A DNA stretch of 64,000 bases. Origin: Polytrichum commune. Lineage: Eukaryota > Streptophyta > Polytrichopsida > Polytrichales > Polytrichaceae. Both the position numbers and the translations under genes were made by a program. Where the stretch lies: contig OX485807.1 in NCBI GenBank assembly GCA_950295325.1, positions 28,803,666-28,867,665 of the forward strand. Reading direction: 5' to 3'. The notes beneath the pieces are model-generated. The model was not told where the DNA came from and did no database searches. It saw nothing but the letters and a program-made list of their open reading frames with translations. Shown in pieces: positions 1 through 9,910 of the stretch; position 1 is the first letter of the stretch, and every line of letters starts with the position of its first letter.

Positions 1-562
1 TTTTCTGATTTAATTGGGCTTGAATATGATTCATTAGGATTAACCAGAACTTATTAGACTTAGTTGCATTCAATCTTACTTTACTAGTTTAAATGCGTAT
101 GAAAACTTTGTGATTGTAGAAGGTATTAAATATACAATACAATATTAAATACTATACTATAGTATATTAAAATATATATTATACTATAATACACTATATA
201 ATATTTAAAATAAAATAAAATAATCATGAATTTTAGCTTCATTTTAGAATGACAAGATCCCTTTCAATTGTAAGTGACAAAAATTATAACCTCAGTATTA
301 CTGAGGATTTTGTAATGTTTTTGACTTCCAAGTTAATTGCATGCTTTATTGACGGTTTCACTTTGAAAATGAAATCTAGTCAATTGCTTATTTACTCAAT
401 GGAAGTGAACATATATATTGGATTGGAGACCTTGAAAATGAAGTGCACTCAATATGGGATTTGTGGACAAGTAGCCTTCAAAAATGCAAGTACACTAGTT
501 TTTTCGAAAGCGGGCGGGCGGGCAGCAGTTTTCGGTCGGGTGTAGAAAAAATGTCGGGGGGC
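1..562 (+). mobile_element. Truncated right arm of foldback family A
   Basis: This stretch matches the right arms of the complete elements at 59055-60384 and 61255-62424, starting from the same ATTTAATTGGGCTTGA motif. It carries the shared AT-rich core, the outward ORF (249-545) and the GC-rich subterminal block of CGGGCGGG repeats. The left arm lies outside the window. Similarity stops after the TCGGGGGGCT run near 562, before the terminal CCCCCTACGAGC-type end, so the terminus is missing or replaced. The ORF is shared by all arms but is shifted by small indels between copies, so I do not treat it as a gene. Confidence 0.8.
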
Positions 563-778
563 TTTCCCATAAAGAAGGATGACGTTTTCAGTGTCATCCG
601 TGAGGCCTTCATATCCCGAAGGTACGAGTATAGGTGCTGGTTCACCCTAGCCCGTCCCGCCACCTGCATACATTAATTACCTCTATTACATGACAAATCG
701 GGTCTAACAAAATGAGCGTTGTAGTCGTTTTATGGGAGTAAATTAACAGTAGAAAGTTTGGTCCATGGAAATTGCGTC

Positions 779-1054
779 CTAGAACGGGGTGCACCATAAG
801 ACATCTCCTTTTAGATATGAGACTTGGACTGCAGGGCATGTCATGAGCTGGCTTGCTCTAATTCTTTCGAATAATTTATGAGGAGGGAGCTCAAGGATTG
901 TCGGTAAGATACCACCAACTTCCTTTTTCGGAAGGTGGGGATCAGAGAGGGCCTCCCAGTCCGCTAATGGTTTCTCAAACACGAATGTCTGCCTCTGCTT
1001 CCGAAGTTTTTCTAACGCGTAAAGCTCAGCTGCGAATCTTTGACGACGCGGCAT
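779..1054 (-). CDS. Hypothetical small protein or exon, 91 codons
   Basis: I do not recognise this product. The ORF begins with ATG, reads MPRRQRFAAELYALEKLRKQ at its start, is rich in charged residues over the first 45 codons, and looks more protein-like than nearby frames. In copy 2 the equivalent ORF (37158-37340) keeps the first 57 codons almost unchanged, then is cut short by a 4-bp CTAG insertion. The next reverse-strand ORF upstream in copy 2 (37381-37611) is also broken in copy 1 by a T-run length change. It could be one exon of a larger reverse-strand gene, a decayed gene, or chance. No splice model could be settled. Confidence 0.3.
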   Translation of the reverse strand: MPRRQRFAAELYALEKLRKQRQTFVFEKPLADWEALSDPHLPKKEVGGILPTILELPPHKLFERIRASQLMTCPAVQVSYLKGDVLWCTPF

Positions 1055-2048
1055 GCGGTGTCCAATAAGTTAGCTAGTACGCAGCCACATGATCGTTATT
1101 AGTAACAGAGGCGAGGAATTTTGGAGCATGATGTTACGGTGTAAAAGTTAGAAGAGGTTTCGTGATGGTTTGAGGCGTCAGAGGGCTTTTTTGTGGTGAC
1201 TGATGCAGAGTTTTCTACAAATGATGGAGGGACCGGTTTCTGTAGTGGCACATAAGGTTTGTGGGTGTCATCCGGTTCTTTTTTTCATGTTCTCCAACAA
1301 GTTCTACCGATTAGATTTTTCACAACGCAAGCTTGGGTTGCGTTGGCCAATCTACGATGAAGGATTAGCAAAAATAGGATTGGAATGGAAATCAGACCTC
1401 CCCTGATTTAGTTAGTTATGGTTTTCGGAAGTGCATGTTCATGGATTTCTTAACTGAATATATTCGTCCTTCCAATTGTGTTCGCCATTGAGTGTGGAGA
1501 AGCCAATAAATTATGAAGACGTAGTCCAATCTTTCCAACATGTGTCTTTATAGTGTCTGTTCTTTAATCCTCACCGAACCTCACACCGATCGAATATAGG
1601 GACCGACTAAGAAAAGTAACCGAATAACACCCGCACTCTTATGATCAGGAAGGATCCATCGGGGTGGTGCAGTCATCGTTGCTCATGGGGCTGTCCTGTC
1701 ACAGTTTCTGATGCAACCCTAGATTTCGGAGAGCTCTATTCACAGGAATGGTTCTTGACCCATAGTTGTGCACATGTTTCTGTAGAAGATCCCGCCTCCA
1801 TATGTTCCAAGCTCTTGTACCACTTTAAGAAATCTAGCAGGATCTAGAAAGATAAATGTGCTGGTTTGGAAATGTCAACGTTAGGGATTCATTGCGTTCG
1901 TAATCCTAAAATTCAGTGCGATGAGTGAATCTTGAGTTGGGTTTTCTTCCTAGTGCAAGCTGCCATGTGATCCGAAACGAATTGCTTCGAGCACTGTCAA
2001 TATGTTTGTTACAGTTTCTGATAGTAAAGATTGTCATGTTCAAAGTTA
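1055..2048. other. Leader/intergenic region upstream of kinase, no clear gene
   Basis: Only short ORFs are seen (for example 1641-1847). From about 1403 onward the sequence matches 37684 onward in copy 2 base for base as far as I could compare, including the short ORFs. With no convincing coding frame, a 5' leader, regulatory DNA or non-coding RNA is possible. Confidence 0.5.
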
Positions 2049-2541
2049 ACGCGTTTTAAACACTTTCTTGTTTCTCTTCATTTTTACCTTACAGTTGGCA
2101 ATCCAGAATTTTGGTGCGGTACTTGGGGCCGGGAAATAAAGAGAGCCTCTAGTGTCTGAGTACATGTCGAACAAGCTCAAGGAGGCGTTACAGCGGGATT
2201 TGTCAGTGAAATATGGATCATGTGCACGCAGTCGTTTAAGAGTAACTTAAGGTGACTGGCGAGTGCCTAGATATTAAGAGCGAGCCGATGAACATGTCGA
2301 TTAGACGCCGTGGACGAGTTCCGTAAATAATGTTTGCTCTTCTGAGAATTGTCAGAATGTATGTCGAACACATGAGCTTTGTTTTGAACATTTTCTTGTG
2401 TGTGTGTTTACTTTCCATCTTACAGGTGGCAATCCAAAATCTCAGCGCGGTACTCGGGGCCTGGAAATAAGAGAGCCTCTAGTCCACTGAAAAGGATGTC
2501 GAACAAGCGGAAGGAGGCGACGATACTAGGGGTTGTCAGCA
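2049..2541 (+). repeat. Duplicated exon-like module upstream of kinase
   Basis: Two related modules start near 2049 and 2380. Each has a pyrimidine-rich stretch, a TTACAG acceptor-like hexamer, then a block beginning KTGGCAATCCARAATYT and running through GTCGAACAAGC and GGAGGCG. Both contain the peptide MSNK-x-KEA in one frame, but no long ORF results. A strong donor-like GGGTAAGT follows at 2738-2745. The layout suggests duplicated 5' leader exons or a decayed exon pair. The same structure is unchanged in copy 2 (38330-38822). Confidence 0.5.
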
Positions 2542-2774
2542 AAATGCGGATCATGCACACACAGTCGCACATCCTGCCTTGAAGCAGTTGGAGCAATAAC
2601 ATATCGATTGGAAGCTGTGGAGACTTTCGTGACGGATATTAGTCTAGTCCTTTAGCGCTGCCACAATGTGAATCAAGCAGGTACGTTTGAAGCATACTCT
2701 TTGTTTATCAGGTGTTTGGCGCTTCGTTCTAATCTTCGGGTAAGTACACAGATTACTGTTGCATTTGGAACTGT

Positions 2775-4140
2775 TAGCATGCATCTTGCGATGATCTTGT
2801 CAATATAACTAGATAACCATCGAGTGGAGAGTGGATGATGTGTCGTAGAAGCGGTGAGTCATTCACTTACTTGAGCTGGTTAGCATAATTGATTAATTTA
2901 TGGACATAATCTGAGAAATATGGATGGTATCACAACTATATAAAAACTTGCAACAAGGTCTTAGAATCCTTTTGCTCTTAAATGAGTGATTAGATATTGA
3001 AATGTAGTAGATTATGGTATTTAGAGTGTCAATGCTCGCTTAAGGAAGGAGGTTGTGTGGATTCCAAACTCCTACTATAAAATAGTGTTTTCTTTAAGAG
3101 ACTAGATTAATTATTTCCTATCAATATACTAATCAATCCAATTAGTGTGGGCCACAATAATTTATTTAAAACCCACATCATCTTTGTTTTAAGAGAATTG
3201 ATTTAGACCACACATCGAATCCATGTCAAATCTCTACTAAATTAGTTTGGGCCACATTAATTATTCTTTAGAAAATTGATGTGAATGGGTATTTTATATT
3301 TTGCTACTCTTGCACTTGAACTAGGGACAATGACACCCTGACTAGACAGTTGGTGTGTACAATATAGTATCAGAGTTCAAGAGACTCATGTAGAGCATAT
3401 GAAGATAGAATTCTTTTTTCAATCTTTTGAATGTAGTAAATGGTCTGTGCAATCCACAACAGCGTAGTGTATATTCTAAGAATATGAATCTAGCATGAAG
3501 CTCTACATTCTACCTGTTTTGTCTTCCGTCGGAAAAAGATACCAGCAAAGATGCGAGACAAAGTTGAAGTCTCTTCTGCTACACTTTGAGAAGCTTCTGT
3601 TTAATAAACATGATTGTGGTGAATAAACTTCATTCTTCCAATAGTGTGGCCCACATTATTTGTTTATGCATTATTACAGTTTAGGGTACCTTTAAGCCAA
3701 CTTAGAGTTGTGTGTTCCATGAGTAAATGAAGAAGGAATGCCTTTTTTTCTTTTCTTTTCATGTATACATAAATGAGGCAATATGTTTAAGAAGTTCAAA
3801 ATATTTGTAAACATAGACGTCTATGATTTGTATTGAATGGTCTTTTTTTGGGTCATGAAATTATTGCATATGAGAGGGTTTTGTTTCCAATGTGAGGGAT
3901 CATTATGGGTTGTCTACAAATGGATGAATATGTGAATTGTTGAGGCATCACATTTGGAACATGATGGGTGGAACGAGTTAGTGCGGCAATCGTTTCTTGC
4001 AGACGAAACTCCTATTCATCTTGTTGGTCATGGTTGTACAGGTTGCGAATTTGAGAATTGGCAAGGCTTATGGCGTTGCGAATGTTAACATGATCACAAG
4101 ACCATTGAGATGAGAACAAGATATTGGTAAGGTCAAAGCC
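2775..4140. other. AT-rich upstream region of the kinase gene
   Basis: No gene is seen here. It diverges from copy 2 by scattered substitutions and small indels; copy 1 has about 35 extra bases near 3048-3085. Short inverted motifs around AATTAGTGTGGGCCACA at 3140 and 3240 resemble a small decayed MITE. The kinase promoter probably lies here, but I could not point to a TATA box with confidence. Confidence 0.5.
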
Positions 4141-5682
4141 ATGGTCGACAATCTTAGCAGAGCGTATGGGGTGGAGGAAACTGTATCAGAACTTGTGCAA
4201 CGGGTTGTTCAACTCAACAAAAGGCTGTGTGAACTTCTCCACACTAAATTTAAATATACTCTCAATGAGGTCGAGGGGACTACTATGTTTAGTGGATCGC
4301 ACCAAAGCATGGTAATTCTTGAGGAAGTCCTTGTGGTTGCAAGGAGGGTGGAAAGTATTGTGCGAGATTGTTGTTGCACAGACTATGTCATTGCGGCAAT
4401 CAAAGCAATTGATAGTAGGGACAGGTTTGTTAAACTTTTTGTCGATCTGGAATTTTGTTGCGTCTTGGCCAAGTCCCTAAACATGGAGTGCGGGATGTCC
4501 CGTCATGAGATACGAAACTATGATTGGGAGAAGAAAATGAACATGGTGCGCCAGAGTCCTGAGGTTTCCGAAGCCGCAAATGAAGATAAGGCGGAGATCA
4601 TCCGTGTGTTGAAGGAGCTTGGGAAGAAGGAGCTTGTGGATGGCAAAAGTGATCACCGCAAAGTGTGTCAATCTTTGCTCGCCCGATTGATAGACGATGT
4701 TCATATACCCCAAGATCCACCTTGTTTTCACGAGGATGTCGAGCTTAAGAATCAAGGAGGACAGGCAACTGTGTTTAAGGCAAAGTGGAAGGAACACGAT
4801 TTCGTTTTTAAAAAAATTAAAATTCAACGCAACCAGAACAAGACGTTCGAAAATGAGGTAAGAATTTTGGAAAAGCTTTGTCACCCGAACATCCTCAACA
4901 TGGTTTGTCACTACACAGATGAGGATGATGAATGTGGAATCATCGTCACCGAAAAAATGTCCAAAGATCTCCACACTTTTCTACAAGATAGGGCAGCAAG
5001 TGCACAAGGTACTGACCACCTTCACTTACCGCCCTTGGAAACTGTGGAAATCATGCTCCAAACGAGCGAGGGCTTGAATTATCTGCACAACATCACACCC
5101 ATGCCTGTTGCACACCGAGATGTGAAGCCACACAACATCTTAATTACAACAAATCCATTGGTGGTGAAGGTTGCAGACTTTGGACTAGCGAAAGTTAAGA
5201 GTAGCCTCTCCAATTCGGAACAAACCCTAAACGCAGGCACTACGAAGTTCTTAGCACCTGAGTTATTGCGTGAAGCCTTGGGTGTGAGCCCTAGTATGAT
5301 TGGTGGAAAGACAGAGAAAAAAGCCCGCAAGTGGTTGAAAATAGGCTCAAATTCAACAAGAAACCCTTTGAACGTGGCCACAAATCAAGACAAATTCAAA
5401 GTGAGTGCAAATAACTTGAAGGCGGATGTTTATAGTTTCGGTATCACATGTAGTGTGATCCTCCGTGGAAAGGAGCCTTACAACAACATTCTTTATGGAG
5501 AAGTTCGATCTGCTGTTGTTGGAGGGACAAGGCCCGAATTGCCTTCTAAGACTCCGCCCAAATTACGGAGTCTTCTTGAGAAGTGTTGGCACGAAGACCC
5601 CAATGAAAGGCCTACTTTCTTGGAGATCGGCAAGGAGCTCAGAAGACTCAAAGTTGAATTGCTTCTTGGTACGCATGCATGA
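4141..5682 (+). CDS. Protein kinase with N-terminal helical domain, copy 1 (513 aa)
   Basis: A single-exon ORF begins at an ATG in AAAGCCATGG context, with an in-frame TGA at 4111. Residues 1-190 form a predicted helical region with the NKRLCELL motif, resembling the HeLo/RPW8-like N-terminus of plant MLKL-type kinases (family assignment is inference). The kinase domain spans about 200-505. It has a degenerate glycine loop GGQATVFKAKW (206-216), Lys224, helix-C Glu239, HRDVKPHN with catalytic Asp327, DFG at 346-348, APE at 372-374, Asp429 in DVYSFG and Arg490 in ERPTF. All catalytic residues are present, so it is probably an active Ser/Thr kinase and not a pseudokinase. About 50 basic, variable residues are inserted between APE and DVYSFG. 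No signal peptide or membrane segment is apparent. It lies upstream of the 473-codon ORF in both duplicated units. A defence or cell-death signalling role is only a guess. Confidence 0.9.
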   Translation: MVDNLSRAYGVEETVSELVQRVVQLNKRLCELLHTKFKYTLNEVEGTTMFSGSHQSMVILEEVLVVARRVESIVRDCCCTDYVIAAIKAIDSRDRFVKLFVDLEFCCVLAKSLNMECGMSRHEIRNYDWEKKMNMVRQSPEVSEAANEDKAEIIRVLKELGKKELVDGKSDHRKVCQSLLARLIDDVHIPQDPPCFHEDVELKNQGGQATVFKAKWKEHDFVFKKIKIQRNQNKTFENEVRILEKLCHPNILNMVCHYTDEDDECGIIVTEKMSKDLHTFLQDRAASAQGTDHLHLPPLETVEIMLQTSEGLNYLHNITPMPVAHRDVKPHNILITTNPLVVKVADFGLAKVKSSLSNSEQTLNAGTTKFLAPELLREALGVSPSMIGGKTEKKARKWLKIGSNSTRNPLNVATNQDKFKVSANNLKADVYSFGITCSVILRGKEPYNNILYGEVRSAVVGGTRPELPSKTPPKLRSLLEKCWHEDPNERPTFLEIGKELRRLKVELLLGTHA

Positions 5683-6500
5683 TCCAAAACATGTGTTTTA
5701 TATTGAGAGGAATGTTTTGAGCAGTTCTATTGATTAACATGTAGCAACATAGAAACATTTCTTAAAGATGACAATACATAAACACACACCAGCCCCCACA
5801 TATGGGTTTCCTCAACAGAGTGTTCTCATACTGTAGCATAGTCTACTCAATGGGACTCTTGGCCATCAGCCTTATATTTAAGCCTTCTATTCTAGCTTAA
5901 ACATGGTCTTGCCATTTGATGCCTTTTATTCTTGTTAAAGAGAGTTGTCCCCCATAAGCACCACCTTCCCAAGCCAAGACTTCCTACATAGGACCACTTG
6001 TCATCCTATTGAATTCTGCGACTCCCAAAGTGCATTTCTTCACCTCTACCTACTTAATCTACCTTTACTTCCAATGAGGGAACCTCCCCCCCCCCATTAC
6101 ACATAGTTTAACATCTTCCCATTCTTGGAAATTGTTCCTTATACCATTCCCCTTTCCTTACGATTCTCTCCTCACTCTCCCTTCCATCTGACCTTATGCA
6201 GTCCTACGGTATTCCCTTGCCCTTACAATGTGTTCCAACAACCTCTAGTAAACCAAGATTGTGAATGTGTCTCAAAACAAGAAAGGCATGTAAAAATTGG
6301 TGAAATAACTAAGCAACTCAAAAAATCACTTCCAAGAAAAGTCATGGATTTTAGTGGAGCTTATATCCATATACAAACTGAAAAACTTGTTATATTTCCT
6401 TACTATGTTGAAAATTTGATACACAAACTGTTGTATGTGCAAATAGTAGTGCATATCATAAAACTAACAGTACCTTTTCCTCTTCTTGTGTTTGTGATAG
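5683..6500. other. Kinase 3' region and spacer
   Basis: No convincing gene is seen. The 3' untranslated part of the kinase transcript probably lies here. A run of C (6089-6097) differs in length in copy 2, and copy 2 carries about 40 extra bases here while lacking 18 bases found near 5864-5881. A weak ORF at 6125-6565 is not kept in copy 2. Confidence 0.5.
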
Positions 6501-6687
6501 ACCGTTTGCAAGATTGCCCTCCTGAATCCGACGAGGTCAGTGCTTTTTTTGTGGATTTCTCCTAATGTGCTTTCCATCTTTCCTAGGTCCTTATGTGGCA
6601 CAAATTTCATTGATTGTGATGATCAAATTGTGTTTTTGCAAATTTTTGGGGTTTTCCCATGGCTTAATCCTTATGAAGAAGAAATAG
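6501..6687 (+). other. Candidate upstream exons of the 473-codon gene
   Basis: Two exon-like pieces, 6501-6535 and 6587-6687, are bounded by TGTGATAG acceptor, GAG/GTCAGT donor, TTTCCTAG acceptor and ATAG/GTATAA donor. Joined, they read through in one frame (a peptide ending in VFPWLNPYEEEI). Both lengths (35 and 101 nt) and all four splice dinucleotides are kept in copy 2 at 42786-42820 and 42875-42975. Against the model, the intervening intron would be only 51 nt, and the phase does not join directly to the exon at 7422, so another exon would be needed. This is a weak call. Confidence 0.25.
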
Positions 6688-7421
6688 GTATAATAAGTTC
6701 AACGCAAAGACTAATTAGTAAAAGCTAGTCAACCTTGAACATTTTTTTATGGAGAAAAGATTACCAAATGTTCGCCTCTTTTGCCAATGCCAAGTTTGAA
6801 GGTAAAACATATGTAGGAACAATAGAGGTTTTATTCAACTTGCATTCCTAGGTGGATTGTAAGTTTATTATTTCTAAACCGAATAACTTATGAGCGTGTC
6901 ATTTTTGGGCAGTTGAAGCTGCTCATTGATTGTAGTTGAAAATAAAAATGTTCAACGTCTATTTCCCAATCAAATCCAAAGATTTCAATGCAATGAATAC
7001 AACTGTTCATCTTCCATTGCCAAACTATGGGAAGTGGGTTAATCTAGTTGTATATTTGCTTTACCTTACAATGTTTGTCACGTAATCTCGGGATTTTACC
7101 TCTTAAAGTTCAAAATGTCAAGTATTAGTTGAAGAGATTGATTGGCCTTTCCTCAGGTTGCAAGATGCATTGGATACGCATTCACATCACTTTGTGCTTG
7201 CCTCTTGTGTTATGTTCCTCAGGCATGGCATATGTACTTGTTTGTTTACCCAAGTGGTGGGATATTCAAATCCTTGTGCATTCCAACACTTATATGTTAG
7301 AATAAATTAGTATTCAACAATCCATTTTTTGAAATAATCTTGGAAGACAAGCTTGAAACACCTCATGGTAGATAGATTCATTTCATACGTATGCTAAGTT
7401 CTTCTTTTCATGTAAGTGCAG
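6688..7421. other. Probable intron upstream of the 473-codon ORF
   Basis: This interval ends in a good plant-type 3' splice site: a T-rich tract (CTTCTTTTCATGTAAGTGCAG) directly before the long ORF. Another acceptor-like site (CCTTTCCTCAG) lies near 7155 but is less well kept in copy 2. No long ORF is seen. Confidence 0.4.
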
Positions 7422-8837
7422 GATTATGTGAGAAGGACTCTACGAAGTGTCCACCGATTGCAAGCTGGACCCTCAATGATACTTGTTATTGGAGAATCCG
7501 AACAAGATAAGAAAGATTTGATTGATCATGTATGTGGGGGAGCTGACAACAACACTGGAAATGAGAATGTGGGGGAAGTAAGGAGGGGCTCAATTCTTCC
7601 AATGTGGATGCACAAACGGCGTGACAAGGTTGATATGATAAAACAAGTGCGAGCGGCTCTTCATACTGTGAAGACTCACGACAAGATCTGGACAGTGGAA
7701 TCCATATTTAGACTGTGGACTTTGTCTTACAGGGCCTCACTCCATGGTAAAAGAAACCATAATCCATTGCGGGATTGTGGGGTCCGGTTTCACATGATGT
7801 GGCTCGTCTATCATGTGGGTATGACAAGCCCTAAATTCGAATGGCGGTTAGTGGCACCTTGTAAACACAAGCTCTTGCCCCCGGTGCAACTGTTAGTAAT
7901 TGAAGATGTTGAAAAAGATCCAAGAGGCAACATGTTTGACTCAGAATTTATGTCCAAAAAAAAGGACCTCTTTCCTGGAGCATCAGAGCAAGAGTTCAAC
8001 GAGAGGATCTTGAAAATTAACGTCGTTGCAGAGGAGGACATACGCATCAGATTGTGGGTCACTTGTAACATCGTCCAAATACGAGCTGAGATGCAATTCG
8101 CCGCGGGAATCATGTCACGCATAGGAAACAAGGTTGGCCCAGAGGGATTCGAACAAATCAAATCTTTTCTTGAATATTTTACAAAAGAGCAAGTGGTAAC
8201 CACGAGTGCCTACATTGCTTTTGAGGTTTTTTGTAGTTTGTTTGAGGTGCCCATTGACTTTCGTGAAGCTCTAGAGGAAAGGGTCAAGGGCTGGGAACCT
8301 CGTGCTGAAATCACTGTGTTTGAGGGTAGGACTCCTCCACCAAATAGCTTCATGCACTACTGTGTGTGGGTGGTTGGGGTGATTGTGTATAGCAAAAGTC
8401 TTCGTCCCGGGGGTTGGTCGTCCTTCGAGTGCACCCCAGGACAATATCCATGGGAAGCAGAAATAGATGAGTGCCTAGACAGCCATCTTTTAGATCTACA
8501 CAAAAAACAATGGAAGGATTTGGTCGATGAGAAAAAGACGTACGGATTTCTTACGAAGATTTTTGAGGATACTCGTCTGAAAGGTGCGAAACATAGAAAT
8601 AGCATCCTACCCATTGCACCTGTAAATCCTCTGTCACATGATGGAAAGGAGCTTGGAATGGATACTAATGCTTCTGGTACAAACTCTTCCAGACAAGTTC
8701 CTGGGGCTACGGGTCCCCCTGATATTCTTCCCAAATCAAGCTATGAAGCCCCATCCTCCTTATGGTTCGGTTTTAGAGGATTGTGTCCAATTGCAATTTC
8801 TCCACTGCTCAAGATTCTACGCCTTCGTCGTCCCTAG
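7422..8837 (+). CDS. Unknown protein, terminal exon (copy 1, about 471 codons)
   Basis: I do not recognise the family. The frame stays open for 473 codons if counted from a GTG at 7416, but an in-frame TAA lies just upstream. The first internal ATG (codon 21) is AGG in copy 2, so translation must enter by splicing at GTGCAG/GATTAT. Near the start, ILVIGESEQDKKDLI resembles a Walker A loop in which the second glycine and the Ser/Thr are lost but a lysine is kept, suggesting a degenerate nucleotide-binding fold (inference). A hydrophobic stretch lies at 312-325 and a Pro/Ser/Gly-rich linker at about 400-450; the end is hydrophobic then basic. Copy 2 is open over the same length with roughly 30 amino-acid changes. 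It sits about 1.7 kb downstream of the kinase on the same strand in both units. Confidence 0.75.
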   Translation, partial: DYVRRTLRSVHRLQAGPSMILVIGESEQDKKDLIDHVCGGADNNTGNENVGEVRRGSILPMWMHKRRDKVDMIKQVRAALHTVKTHDKIWTVESIFRLWTLSYRASLHGKRNHNPLRDCGVRFHMMWLVYHVGMTSPKFEWRLVAPCKHKLLPPVQLLVIEDVEKDPRGNMFDSEFMSKKKDLFPGASEQEFNERILKINVVAEEDIRIRLWVTCNIVQIRAEMQFAAGIMSRIGNKVGPEGFEQIKSFLEYFTKEQVVTTSAYIAFEVFCSLFEVPIDFREALEERVKGWEPRAEITVFEGRTPPPNSFMHYCVWVVGVIVYSKSLRPGGWSSFECTPGQYPWEAEIDECLDSHLLDLHKKQWKDLVDEKKTYGFLTKIFEDTRLKGAKHRNSILPIAPVNPLSHDGKELGMDTNASGTNSSRQVPGATGPPDILPKSSYEAPSSLWFGFRGLCPIAISPLLKILRLRRP

Positions 8838-9384
8838 GTGAATGCATCCAAACCTTAGTTGAAAACTGTATGGTGTCCTTGGATGATCATCAACTCTATG
8901 TGACATGTTGATCTCACATGTAACATACCTTTCTTATGGCATCCAATCTGTAACAATATCTTTTGAAGTAAAGATGAGCTCTCTTCCCAAGTACCAAAGA
9001 TTAGACATTTCAATCATTTTTGTGTCTTCACCTCCAACTCTTTAGTTTCTGACTGTTATTTACCTTCAAACACTAGTGATTGTACAAGTCTATGTCGGCT
9101 AGTGCAGTTCCATTGCTAGTCACTATGAGTCTTTTTCTTATTTTCAAAGCAAGAGGATTTTTATTAGCCTCTTCCTTTAGCATCTATCTATCTATTTGCA
9201 ACTATTAATGGCTCTGGAATATTCACCTTCATATATGCGATCTATTTCTGGAGCATTTTACCTTCAAGTCCCCATTTACCTAAACGTGCATTGAACTAGC
9301 AACTCGGTGATTTAGAATCAAGTAAGTACATGGTAACAACTTCTTGAGGAGCGCAAACAGACCTTGGACAATTGCCAAAATAAC
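8838..9384. other. 3' flank of unknown gene, no gene seen
   Basis: No coding signal is seen. The TA at 9074-9075 is the empty target site of the 890-bp element inserted at the matching position of copy 2 (45364-46253). Confidence 0.6.
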
Positions 9385-9910
9385 TATAATTAACTAGTTT
9401 TTTTTAATACATTTTAGGGAAAAGATTATAGTTAACTAGAAAAAATTCAAACCAATTTGAAGAACAACAGTAGTTAACTAGAAGAATTTAAGACCAAATT
9501 CAAGAACAACTATAGTTAACTAGAAAAATTTCAACTATTATTATATATTCAAAGAAGTTCACCTATTGATTTGCTTCAATGGAGGGTCTTTAACATGCTC
9601 TGTCTGGACAATGAGGATCATCAAGAAAAACCTTTATACGATCACTTATAATGTTGGGCTCCGGAACAACCTCCATGTACACCACCAACACAAATAACAC
9701 ACTAGCTAGTGACACTACAACACTACAACATAATTTCGTGAACATGTTGCGCTCAACTTTAGTTAACTAGAAATTTAGTTAACTAAATATAACTATAGTT
9801 AACTAGATTTTTTGGAAGATTGAGTTTAGAACAACTATAGTTAACTACATCTATTGGCAAGTCAAATCGCGAACAACTATGGCTACGAAAGACAACTAGT
9901 TAACTAATAG
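9385..9910. repeat. Array of interspersed GTTAACTA motifs
   Basis: About nine copies of a motif close to TATAGTTAACTAGAAAAA occur, the first four spaced about 40-44 bp apart (near 9391, 9431, 9473 and 9515) and the others between 9760 and 9905. The array is kept in copy 2 (46568-47060). A single related copy, with the adjoining ATTTTAGGGA, occurs at 58094-58140. The palindromic GTTAAC core may be part of an old transposon or a protein-binding array. Confidence 0.5.

Noticed and set aside
4477-4974. Long reverse-strand frame (165 codons) within the kinase gene
   Set aside because: It lies antisense to conserved kinase codons, and the equivalent in copy 2 is split into shorter frames. It is a shadow of the coding strand.
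7811-8203. Reverse frames of 125-130 codons inside the unknown gene (also 8357-8734 and copy 2)
   Set aside because: Antisense shadows. The plus-strand frame is longer and shows the conserved pattern.
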